Source of the DNA: Undibacterium sp. 5I1
Lineage (GTDB): Bacteria; Pseudomonadota; Gammaproteobacteria; Burkholderiales; Burkholderiaceae_D
DNA: 64,000 nt
Reading direction: 5' to 3'
Assembly: GCF_034314085.1 (NCBI RefSeq)
Contig: NZ_JAVIWI010000001.1
Location: 1,612,001-1,676,000, forward strand
The notes under the pieces were generated by a model. It had not been told where the DNA came from. It made no database searches and saw only the letters and a list, made by a program, of their open reading frames with translations. This document shows, piece after piece, positions 20,487-30,530 of this stretch; the first letter of the stretch is position 1, and every line of letters begins with the position of its first letter. Position numbers and translations under genes: made by a program.

Positions 20487-21262
20487 TTGAACTCTAACGC
20501 TATCACATCTTTATTGCCGTCCCTACGGCGCTGTCCAAGCAAATTCAATAAATTTGCCAACCTGTCTTCTTGCCCTGCCTCTGCCATTGCCCGCCCAGAA
20601 AATTGCATATGTCCATCATGCAAATTCCCCGCTCCACTTAGCAACATTGGTCCCTTGATACTGGTCAATGTAATGTTCGCTGTAGAGCCTTTCCAATCCA
20701 TCGTCAGCAAATAACTACCTAATGGTTTTATGGGTGATAAACGCGACGCCATTTCATTCATTTCTAAACGCATGGTGCCAATAATATCCAATTTCACGCC
20801 CTGTCTTATGAACTGCAAACTATTCCAAGACAAACGCAATTGACCGGACGGACCTATCGTATTTAACGGAGCTCCCAGCCCCTCCAACCGCTCCGGCGGC
20901 ACAATCAAACTTGAACCACTAACGCTCCATTGACCCAGATTACCTTCTAATTTTATAGCTTGAGATAAAGATGTCGGATTATCCAAATTTATATCAAGCT
21001 GCCCCAATATTATTGAGGGTGAAATACGCCAGGTAAAACGTCCTGGAAGCAAGGGAGTTAGCGGAGCATTTCCATTCGGAGCCCCTCCAATAAATGCAGA
21101 GCCGCGCCAAAAACTACCTTGGGCATCCCCTAAACTAATACGTCCCATCGTTTGCTTCTCAACCAACAGAGCTAACCAACTTGCCGGCAAAAAAATTAAC
21201 ACTGTAAATACCATGCTGAGAATAGCTGCAAAAACCCAAAGCAATCGACTAATCTTAAACAT
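20483..21262 (-). CDS. gspN: Type II secretion protein GspN
   Basis: A 259-residue accessory T2SS protein with one N-terminal transmembrane anchor (LLWVFAAILSMVFTVLIFLP) and a periplasmic body. The segment GRISLGDAQGSFWRGSAFIG is typical of the T2SSN family. Its role in the machine is poorly defined. It lies between gspM (1 bp upstream) and gspD (4-bp overlap). Confidence 0.85.
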   Translation of the reverse strand: MFKISRLLWVFAAILSMVFTVLIFLPASWLALLVEKQTMGRISLGDAQGSFWRGSAFIGGAPNGNAPLTPLLPGRFTWRISPSIILGQLDINLDNPTSLSQAIKLEGNLGQWSVSGSSLIVPPERLEGLGAPLNTIGPSGQLRLSWNSLQFIRQGVKLDIIGTMRLEMNEMASRLSPIKPLGSYLLTMDWKGSTANITLTSIKGPMLLSGAGNLHDGHMQFSGRAMAEAGQEDRLANLLNLLGQRRRDGNKDVIALEFK

Positions 21263-21263
21263 A

Positions 21264-21767
21264 TCAGAGATTATTCTTTTGCTGCTTTAAGGTGATCGTT
21301 ACACTGACCTGACCACTCTCTGGCAACGCTGCTAACTTCGCTTCTTCGACCGTTAATCTCGTTGATTTTTGCGCTTCGAGTAACCATTCCATCAAATTGG
21401 CATAGGCAACGGTAGCAATCTGAAATCTGACAACATCGTCATTCACAGATAAATTTTGCGCTTTAATGCTACGGCGAGCCAAAGATGTCTCAATCGATTC
21501 ACGCGACACAGTATCTATATTTTCAGACATAGCGTTGCCGAGTTGCGCGCTTTGCTTACTCATTAAATCCATTTCTGCAACTTGCTGTCTTAATTGCGGT
21601 ATGGCTTTTTGTAAACTCTGCTTACCTGATAAAGCGGGATTAATGCCAATCACATAAATTAAAGCACAAACTATCGCAAGCAAGGCTAACGACAACATCC
21701 AGCGCTCCCGCGGCACACGCTGCTGCCAAAACAAAGATAAGCTTTCTACCAGCATCGAGTTTTTCAT
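21264..21767 (-). CDS. gspM: Type II secretion protein GspM
   Basis: A 167-residue bitopic inner-membrane protein. A short cytoplasmic head (LFWQQRVPRERWML) leads into one transmembrane segment (LALLAIVCALIYVIGINPAL) and a periplasmic ferredoxin-like domain. In T2SS it partners GspL in the platform. Its ATG overlaps the gspL stop by 4 bp. Confidence 0.87.
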   Translation of the reverse strand: MKNSMLVESLSLFWQQRVPRERWMLSLALLAIVCALIYVIGINPALSGKQSLQKAIPQLRQQVAEMDLMSKQSAQLGNAMSENIDTVSRESIETSLARRSIKAQNLSVNDDVVRFQIATVAYANLMEWLLEAQKSTRLTVEEAKLAALPESGQVSVTITLKQQKNNL

Positions 21768-23101
21768 TTCAAGCCCCCTGAGTTTGCGGCAGTATTGTTT
21801 TTAGCATCAAGACTAAGACCAGTCTTGACCTGTAACAAACCATCTTTAGAGGATACTAAAGTCAAAGATTGCTCTTGTAACGCAGCTTTAAGCTGATCCT
21901 GCTGATTAAACGAGCGTGTTTTTATAAACAAACTATGTTCGCGGTATTCCATACTGAGCACGCTAGCTCCTGGGGAAGCACCACTGATTCTGTCCCATAT
22001 TTGAGAGAACTGGGCAGCGAGAACAACAAAATCGTCTGGCACCGATTGTCCAGCTAGTTTTTTAGATAAACTGATTTTTTGCTGCATTTGCGCTAGCGGA
22101 TCAATGATGACGGTTTCTTTAGGATAAGCGGCACGATAAGATTGCACTAGTGACGAACTCAGTTGCTGAGCCTCGCGCTTGAGCGAAAACCACTCAAAAT
22201 TTATGCCAATCAAATTGATGATTAGAACCGCAGCAGCTAAACCTATTGGCCAACGCCATGCAAACAAATCAATCGCCGACGGATTTGCCAAAGCTACGCC
22301 GGCCATCAGATCTGGGCTGGCCGGAGTCAGACCAGCAATCCGGTTTTTCCATTGAATTGGCTGCAAGGTAATTCTCTGGGCAAGCTCTATATCTTTTTGT
22401 ATGGCTTGTTGATAAGCCTCTATTTTTTTAGGCTCAAGATAAACAACAACACTATCTTCTGACAGAAATAACTTCAAAGTCTGTAAAACCGTGTTTAGCT
22501 CAACGTCCAATTTCTCATTCACATCAGAGCGCTGAGCTATCTCGTCAACACTCAAACCTAAACCTAAAAAATTACCGTCAAGGCAGCAGGCTGCAAACTC
22601 CAGCATATTGCCATCTTGTTCGTACATGACGGTGGCACTATCGTTGTTGTGCTCCATCGCCATTTGCACGGGGTATGCAGAGATTTTTTTTGCACCAAGT
22701 TGCAGCATACTTTTGGCAAGTGACTCCATCCAACTTTTGTCAACCACAGCAACTGAGCACATGCCATTAATGACCATAGTCGATTGCAGAATTACATCTG
22801 AAGCATCGGTTGCCAACTGATCTTCTAATAAATTTGGTAAAGACTGGCGCAGTTTTGCGGCTGACATTGGTGGCACTTTAGCTTGCAACACACTTACGTC
22901 GCTAGCGGCCAACAACAATATGACTTGGCGCGCCATGCTAATCATAGTTTTTAATTGAACTAGCGTTTGATGGCCTTGTTGCTCTATTGTGCCATTATTA
23001 GAAACCAATGCAAATGGACGAGCTTGAGTCGTCCAATCGTTACCATTTTGGACAGTGATTTTTGACGGTGATAGTATATATAGTGTACTTGCCATATTCA
23101 A
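21764..23101 (-). CDS. gspL: Type II secretion protein GspL
   Basis: A 445-residue protein that links the GspE ATPase to the membrane platform. The cytoplasmic actin-like half includes KVPPMSAAKLRQSLPNLLED, characteristic of GspL. One transmembrane segment (WPIGLAAAVLIINLIGINF, about residues 279-297) leads to a periplasmic coiled-coil and ferredoxin-like domain. It lies 44 bp after gspK, the largest gap between consecutive genes from gspG to gspF. Confidence 0.9.
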   Translation of the reverse strand: MNMASTLYILSPSKITVQNGNDWTTQARPFALVSNNGTIEQQGHQTLVQLKTMISMARQVILLLAASDVSVLQAKVPPMSAAKLRQSLPNLLEDQLATDASDVILQSTMVINGMCSVAVVDKSWMESLAKSMLQLGAKKISAYPVQMAMEHNNDSATVMYEQDGNMLEFAACCLDGNFLGLGLSVDEIAQRSDVNEKLDVELNTVLQTLKLFLSEDSVVVYLEPKKIEAYQQAIQKDIELAQRITLQPIQWKNRIAGLTPASPDLMAGVALANPSAIDLFAWRWPIGLAAAVLIINLIGINFEWFSLKREAQQLSSSLVQSYRAAYPKETVIIDPLAQMQQKISLSKKLAGQSVPDDFVVLAAQFSQIWDRISGASPGASVLSMEYREHSLFIKTRSFNQQDQLKAALQEQSLTLVSSKDGLLQVKTGLSLDAKNNTAANSGGLK

Positions 23102-23145
23102 TTTTCTATTTTAGTGCGATACAAAATTTACCTGTATGACGACTA

Positions 23146-24207
23146 TCAAAGCTCTCTTATCCAGATAATTTTTGTCACTATATCGATTCGCTCGATCAAA
23201 GCACTAAAATTCAGTGTTGATCTTCCTAATTTTATTTTACCTGCCGCAATAAAGTAGTCAGTTGCAACCGATACGTCGTTAGCAGAGATATCCGTTAATT
23301 TATCAGGGAAGCGCTGCTTAAAATCAGCTATATCCAAAAACTCTGCCCGGTCACGACTGGCAATAATTGCGGCTGCATCTGACAAAGAGAGCGCAGTAAT
23401 TCTTGCCGATAGTACTTCTGCCGATGCAGTATTCACGTTGATGGGCGTGGCATGCGGAAGCACCGTCACAAAGTCCCTCAGCTTTAACAACATATCTGAA
23501 GTAAATCCTGGCACCGACAACACATCGTCGATCTGAGTAAAGCGCAGGAATTGTACTTCAGGAATTGTGTCAGTTGACGCCTGATTCGCATTGCTCGTAC
23601 TTTTTGAAGCATCTGTTGTATTGGGTACAGTCGGAATAGACGCATCCGTAGCATTAGAACCGCTTACCGCACCGATCACAGTGGCAGGCCCGCTTGCATT
23701 AGCAGAGACTTTTTTTGTTTGAGAATTAGCAACGGCTGTGGCTGTCGCAGCAGCGAGAGAGGGATCTAACTTTACATTGGTCAGCAAGCGCTCAAACGCG
23801 AGTACCTCTTTCGGGTTGACGATACCGTTCGTAGCCAAATTATTTATATTGAAACGCGACTGGGCATCCGTAATTTGGCCGGATAAAGTCGCGTCAGAAG
23901 CCTCTGTATCCGCACGACCGTTCTCTACATATTCGTCAAGTCTAGTTTCTGCCAAAGGCGTCGCCCAAGCCTCTTTAAGATGATCAACTTTACGTCCACG
24001 ACCGTCCTCGCGCAAAATCAGACGAGCCCAATCCAATGCGCCACGAAGCACCCATTTTTTTTGCAGTTGAAGTCGTTGATTTTCAATTGAGCGAACCTGA
24101 ACTTGCTGTTGCCAAAATAAACTAGCAACAATCGTAATAGCAAGCGTCGTTAGCAATAGCGCGGTCACAACGGCGACGCCAGATTGATGCTGTGGCAGTT
24201 TTTTCAC
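23146..24207 (-). CDS. gspK: Type II secretion minor pseudopilin GspK
   Basis: A 353-residue minor pseudopilin that, with GspI and GspJ, is thought to cap the pseudopilus tip. The prepilin cleavage site is G|VAVVTALLLTTLAITIVAS, lacking Glu at position 5, which is normal for GspK. The periplasmic part has the helical insert domain of the family (SRFNINNLATNG, INVNTASAEVLSARI), with an extra Ala/Ser/Thr/Asn-rich stretch near residues 160-210. It overlaps gspJ by 4 bp. Confidence 0.92.
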   Translation of the reverse strand: MKKLPQHQSGVAVVTALLLTTLAITIVASLFWQQQVQVRSIENQRLQLQKKWVLRGALDWARLILREDGRGRKVDHLKEAWATPLAETRLDEYVENGRADTEASDATLSGQITDAQSRFNINNLATNGIVNPKEVLAFERLLTNVKLDPSLAAATATAVANSQTKKVSANASGPATVIGAVSGSNATDASIPTVPNTTDASKSTSNANQASTDTIPEVQFLRFTQIDDVLSVPGFTSDMLLKLRDFVTVLPHATPINVNTASAEVLSARITALSLSDAAAIIASRDRAEFLDIADFKQRFPDKLTDISANDVSVATDYFIAAGKIKLGRSTLNFSALIERIDIVTKIIWIREL

Positions 24208-24908
24208 GCCGCCCCCAGCAAGAATACTTTTAAGATGACATTCTCGCGCCCCAATAGCTGGAGTGACACCTCAAGCCCACTTTTTAGAGGAATAGGCTTA
24301 CTTGCAGAACCCGTTTTGGCATTTTGTGATGTATCAATATCAGTGCCTGCCACCCGCCAAGTATTCTCGTCCTTAGTCCAGGTACGCATAGAAATGGATG
24401 CGACCTCCGTTTGGAGTACAACGATGGGCATACTGTCGGTCTCGTTAAGAGCATTTTGCCAATCAGCGTCAATCGTTTTTAGGTCTCGAGTAGCGATAGA
24501 TTCCCGGCGACTCAAAATGCCTTCTTTCAGGCGATAGGCGACGATTTGCAAGCGCAAAGGTTGGTTATCATCAAACACTGTACGTATCATGTACAGGCCT
24601 TGAGGTGATGCTCGCAGACTCTCATGGGTAGCAAGCAAATCCGTCCCTGCAAGATGAGCACTGTCGTTTTCTAGCTGAGCAAAACTAATCTGCGTACCGC
24701 GAGATTGCTCTAGCTCGTTGGTCAAAGTAATACGCGCCCTGACGATACTGTCTAGACCACGCCAGCCCAGAACAGCGACAATCGCCAAAATAGTAATTGC
24801 AACGAGTAGTTCAACCAAAGTAAAACCAACTATTGTCTTTACTTGTTTTGGTCTGCCATTAGTAGCAATGTTGGTCGAAATTTTGAAGCGATTTTTATTA
24901 GATGGCAT
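24204..24908 (-). CDS. gspJ: Type II secretion minor pseudopilin GspJ
   Basis: A 234-residue pseudopilin with cleavage site VG|FTLVELLVAITILAIVAV, including the conserved Glu5. The segment RGTQISFAQLENDSAHLAG matches GspJ proteins. It overlaps gspI by 11 bp and gspK by 4 bp, so translation is probably coupled. Confidence 0.9.
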   Translation of the reverse strand: MPSNKNRFKISTNIATNGRPKQVKTIVGFTLVELLVAITILAIVAVLGWRGLDSIVRARITLTNELEQSRGTQISFAQLENDSAHLAGTDLLATHESLRASPQGLYMIRTVFDDNQPLRLQIVAYRLKEGILSRRESIATRDLKTIDADWQNALNETDSMPIVVLQTEVASISMRTWTKDENTWRVAGTDIDTSQNAKTGSASKPIPLKSGLEVSLQLLGRENVILKVFLLGAA

Positions 24909-25302
24909 TGGGCACCACCTGCGTTAATTTAACAATCCTTCGTTCTGGATGATTGGCATCAAATACATACACTTCCACTCGTCTAAACAAAGGATTTGGC
25001 GTTGCCAATACGTGCTCTTCGCAAACCAGATTCAATTCACCCTGAGGGCAAGGGAAAGAACGTTCACCAACTGCAGGCCATTCAGAACCAAGCCGGATTT
25101 GCGCCAATCGGTTTTCTGCTGACCAGCTAGCCATCATTGCAGCCCGTAAATCATTGCTATTTTGAGTCAGGCTTCCTATCGCACGCAAACTTGCGCCCAA
25201 TGCAGTCCCGACAATCACTAGCGCAACCAGAACCTCAAGCAAAGTAAAGCCTGAAGTTTTTTTCAATTGATATGGCGTCGCGCAATACGTACTCAACTTC
25301 AT
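24898..25302 (-). CDS. gspI: Type II secretion minor pseudopilin GspI
   Basis: A 134-residue pseudopilin. The prepilin site is SG|FTLLEVLVALVIVGTAL. The downstream W-S-A-E-N-R-L-A-Q-I-R segment (after MMAS) and the C-terminal RRVEVYVFDANHPERRIVKL fit GspI. It lies 2 bp after gspH. Confidence 0.9.
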   Translation of the reverse strand: MKLSTYCATPYQLKKTSGFTLLEVLVALVIVGTALGASLRAIGSLTQNSNDLRAAMMASWSAENRLAQIRLGSEWPAVGERSFPCPQGELNLVCEEHVLATPNPLFRRVEVYVFDANHPERRIVKLTQVVPNAI

Positions 25303-25304
25303 AC

Positions 25305-25799
25305 CTACTCCACCACAAAATGGCCAATGCCATCTGCACGTATAACTATCTTGTCTTCCCCGACAATCATGCTCAGGACAAATGGCTTATCGACTGGTTC
25401 GCGACCAAATACAATGCGCAGGTCGGTCGTGCTGGCGAGTGATACTGGATCGATAGCTAGCTGGACTGGACTCATGGCGAACTCGCGTTCGCGCAACATA
25501 TCAACATCAAGGATTGGTTCCCATGTCAGATCGTTGCGCACTAAAAAATGGTACCGATTTTGATCTGCCTCGAATGCAATAGGACGGTTTCGGACAATTG
25601 CTTCTTCCCGGGCTAATTGCAATAGCAAAGCAATACGTTGTGCGTCTGTTTGCAACCGCTGACGGCTACTTTGCATCGCATTAAATGACACGGCACCTAA
25701 CATAATGCCAGCGATCACTAGCACCACCAGCAACTCTAGTAGACTAAAACCAGAGTTGTAGCGAGAAGAGCGCGACACAGAAAAACTTACAGATCCCAC
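25305..25799 (-). CDS. gspH: Type II secretion minor pseudopilin GspH
   Basis: A 164-residue pseudopilin with prepilin site SG|FSLLELLVVLVIAGIML and a C-terminal domain of the GspH/FimT type (LQLAREEAIVRNRPIAFEAD). It overlaps the gspG end by 13 bp. Confidence 0.9.
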   Translation of the reverse strand: MGSVSFSVSRSSRYNSGFSLLELLVVLVIAGIMLGAVSFNAMQSSRQRLQTDAQRIALLLQLAREEAIVRNRPIAFEADQNRYHFLVRNDLTWEPILDVDMLREREFAMSPVQLAIDPVSLASTTDLRIVFGREPVDKPFVLSMIVGEDKIVIRADGIGHFVVE

Positions 25800-26266
25800 G
25801 AACCGATATCTGCATCGTTACCTGTACCGTTAGGCTGACCATCTGCACCTAAGGAAAAGATATCGACTTCCCCTCTAATGCCGGGCGATAGATATTGGTA
25901 AGGATTACCCCAAGGATCTTTCGGGAGTTTATCGATGTAACCACCGGTTTTCCAGCCGTTGGCAGCGGGGCCGGAAGTTGGTTTTACGATTAAAGCCTGC
26001 AAGCCCTGCTCAGTGGTTGGGTAACGTTGGTTATCAAGGCGATATAGTTTGAGGGCTTGCATTAAGGTCGAAATATCTTGCTTGGCAGCTGCAATGCGAG
26101 CGTCATCTGTACGTCCCATTAATTTAGGTACTACTAAAGCTGCCAAGATCCCCATGATGACAACAACAACCATGATTTCAATCAGCGTAAAGCCTCGCAC
26201 AATGACTTTACGAACTTGACTAGTTTGGCGAATTTGAACTTGTTGGGACGAAGATGAATAGCTCAT
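25787..26266 (-). CDS. gspG: Type II secretion major pseudopilin GspG
   Basis: Main subunit of the pseudopilus, first gene of the T2SS operon. The prepilin site is RG|FTLIEIMVVVVIMGILAAL. The calcium-loop and family segments QRYPTTEQGLQALIVKP, DPWGNPYQYLSPG and GNDADIGSWDL are present. The start at 26266 (MSYSSSSQQVQ) is a compromise: the longer frame adds a hydrophobic stretch that is not needed, but no strong ribosome site marks either start. No GspO prepilin peptidase lies in the window, so a PilD encoded elsewhere is presumably shared. Confidence 0.94.
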   Translation of the reverse strand: MSYSSSSQQVQIRQTSQVRKVIVRGFTLIEIMVVVVIMGILAALVVPKLMGRTDDARIAAAKQDISTLMQALKLYRLDNQRYPTTEQGLQALIVKPTSGPAANGWKTGGYIDKLPKDPWGNPYQYLSPGIRGEVDIFSLGADGQPNGTGNDADIGSWDL

Positions 26267-26634
26267 GTTAGATAAAGATAACTCATTTCTACTTGCTAAT
26301 GCTTTAGCGCATTGGCAATAAATTAAATCGATCAAAATTTTGAGAGCAATCAATACTGCTGATTACTGCCAAGACTAATTTCAAAAATACATTATGCGTC
26401 ACGAAAATCAATGCACCTAGATTTGTCACATTTATTTACGCGAATTTACTGTACCTCAAAAGTATTGCATATTACGTCAAATATATTTCAAAAGAATAAC
26501 AATTTAGAGCTAATGGAGCAAATATTAGCAGGACAAGCAACGTAAGCAGCCATCTACTCAGAACACTCTAAATTAGATTGAGCGTATCAAATGAATATAT
26601 CAACATCTCCTCACAGCCTCATTCATCAACGACT

Positions 26635-26668
26635 AAAAAAAATTCCCTCTCTAAATAGAGCGGGAATC
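26635..26668 (-). terminator. Rho-independent terminator of the M4 protease gene
   Basis: On the minus strand GATTCCCGCTCT pairs with AGAGAGGGAAT, followed by TTTTTTTT. It lies 47 bp after the protease stop codon and before gspG, so the protease and T2SS genes are probably separate transcripts. The rest of the spacer 26267-26714 shows no gene and should hold the T2SS promoter, which I cannot place. Confidence 0.8.
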
Positions 26669-26714
26669 TAGAGCACTTGAATACCTAATCAGTACAAATT
26701 AAGTATTACCAGCT

Positions 26715-29219
<2,505 letters not shown>

Positions 29220-29303
29220 AATACTCCCCACTGGTTTTTTTAACTCCCAATACGAAACCTAGACAACAGGTGAATTTTATTAAAAACAAAGGGGAGTATA
29301 TTT
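29220..29303 (-). repeat. Dispersed element family, copy C (next to IS30 copy 1)
   Basis: Bounded by AATACTCCCC (29220-29229) and GGGGAGTATATTT (29291-29303). The 84-bp interior is more diverged than in other copies but keeps the T/A-rich arms. The right end lies 34 bp from the left end of the first IS30 element. Confidence 0.65.
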
Positions 29304-29335
29304 AAATTTCCAGCACCAAGCCTACATAAATAAAG

Positions 29336-30437
29336 GGCGGATTCAGCTACGAAGAGCAACGGGAGGTAAGTTTTAGGGGGAGTATATCCAAATTATAAAA
29401 AACCTCAAACGGCGTTCGATAGCCGAGGCATTTCCTAGGGCGATGATTGAGTTGATTGACTGCCCGTTGCAACTGGGCTTGAGTGATTTCCTTGAAGTTG
29501 GTGTTCTTTGGAAAGTAGTATCGTAATAAGCCGTTCGTGTTCTCGTTGAGCCCCCGCTCCCAGGAATGATACGGATGAGCGAAGTACACTTGGGCTTGCA
29601 GATGTGCTGCGATGGACTCATGCCCTGCAAACTCCCTGCCATTATCGAACGTGATGGTATGGCAGTGCTGCTGATGTGGCGTGAGCAGTTGCTCGATGCT
29701 GGCAGCAACTCCTTGCGCGTGTTTGCTATGATGTTGCCGGGCTAAGGTAAAACGAGAGACACGATCGACCCGCGTAATGACGATACCTTGCTGTTTCTTG
29801 CCAATGATCGTATCGCCCTCCCAGTCGCCTAAGCAGATTTTTTGATCCACGATCGCGGGTCGTTGGTCAATGCTGATACGGTTCTTGAGCATGCCCCGGC
29901 GCTGTTGACCACTACCGTAGCGTTTGCGGTAGGGCTTCTGACCCCGCAGATGCTTGAAGAGAGTGCCGCCCGCTCTGCGGTCAGCGTAGATGCGCAGATA
30001 GACGGTTTCATGACTGCTCTTCATTTTTTCCTGCCGTTCCAGGCTTAACCGTTCGATTGCTTGCTGCGGCGATAAGTCCATGCGCAGGTAGGTCGAGACG
30101 GCGAGCCAGTCGTTGTCATCAATACGTCGTGCGTTACGACTATTCTTTTGTCGTTCGTCGGCTATTTTTTTCGCTTGTAAGGGGCGCCACCCGCTTCCTC
30201 CGGTATTGCGCTTGAGTTCCCTGTGGATGCTGGACTTATGACGATGGAGTGCGGCAGCAATCTCGCTGACTGTCTTTTTTTCTAACCGCAGTGCGTAAAT
30301 TTGGTATCGTTCGTCTTGGGTTAGGTGTGTGTAGCGCATATTCGGCAACTTTCGACTGGCTGGTCAAAAGGCAGAATGCTATCGCATCTGACCCTTTGAC
30401 TTTTTATTCAACGTTGCTCTTCGTGCTTGAATCCACC
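29336..30437 (-). mobile_element. IS30-family insertion sequence, copy 1 (1102 bp, intact)
   Basis: Left end GGCGGATTCAGC and right end (read inward) GGTGGATTCAAG begin imperfect terminal repeats of about 26 bp that share ACGAAGAGCAACG. The element is flanked by a 3-bp direct repeat AAG (29333-29335 and 30438-30440), typical of IS30-family target duplications. It carries one transposase gene. The second copy at 40346-41447 has the same length. Confidence 0.92.
29347..30348 (-). CDS. IS30-family transposase (copy 1)
   Basis: A 333-residue DDE transposase. The N-terminal helix-turn-helix (YTHLTQDERYQIYALRLEKK, then VSEIAAALHRHKSSIHREL) is the IS30 signature. Catalytic residues are in DWEGDTIIGK, TITFDNGREFAGH and the NENTNGLLRYYFPK segment. 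The stop codon lies within the left terminal repeat, so the C-terminus is encoded by the IS end. The last 20 codons or so include NLDILP, whose DNA contains the 11-bp TATACTCCCCC also found at the ends of the dispersed repeat family. Confidence 0.95.
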   Translation of the reverse strand: MPNMRYTHLTQDERYQIYALRLEKKTVSEIAAALHRHKSSIHRELKRNTGGSGWRPLQAKKIADERQKNSRNARRIDDNDWLAVSTYLRMDLSPQQAIERLSLERQEKMKSSHETVYLRIYADRRAGGTLFKHLRGQKPYRKRYGSGQQRRGMLKNRISIDQRPAIVDQKICLGDWEGDTIIGKKQQGIVITRVDRVSRFTLARQHHSKHAQGVAASIEQLLTPHQQHCHTITFDNGREFAGHESIAAHLQAQVYFAHPYHSWERGLNENTNGLLRYYFPKNTNFKEITQAQLQRAVNQLNHRPRKCLGYRTPFEVFYNLDILPLKLTSRCSS

Positions 30438-30530
30438 AAGCAATATAGTTCTTTACTTAACCAGGCAGAATTTTTTATACGGGTCCATTAGCTTAAGCCA
30501 GATCGCGTGGAAAGCTAGTCAGAATAATAT

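Noticed and set aside
23146..24207. Loss of Glu5 in GspK as a sign of a broken pseudopilin
   Set aside because: GspK proteins normally lack this Glu, so it is not unusual.
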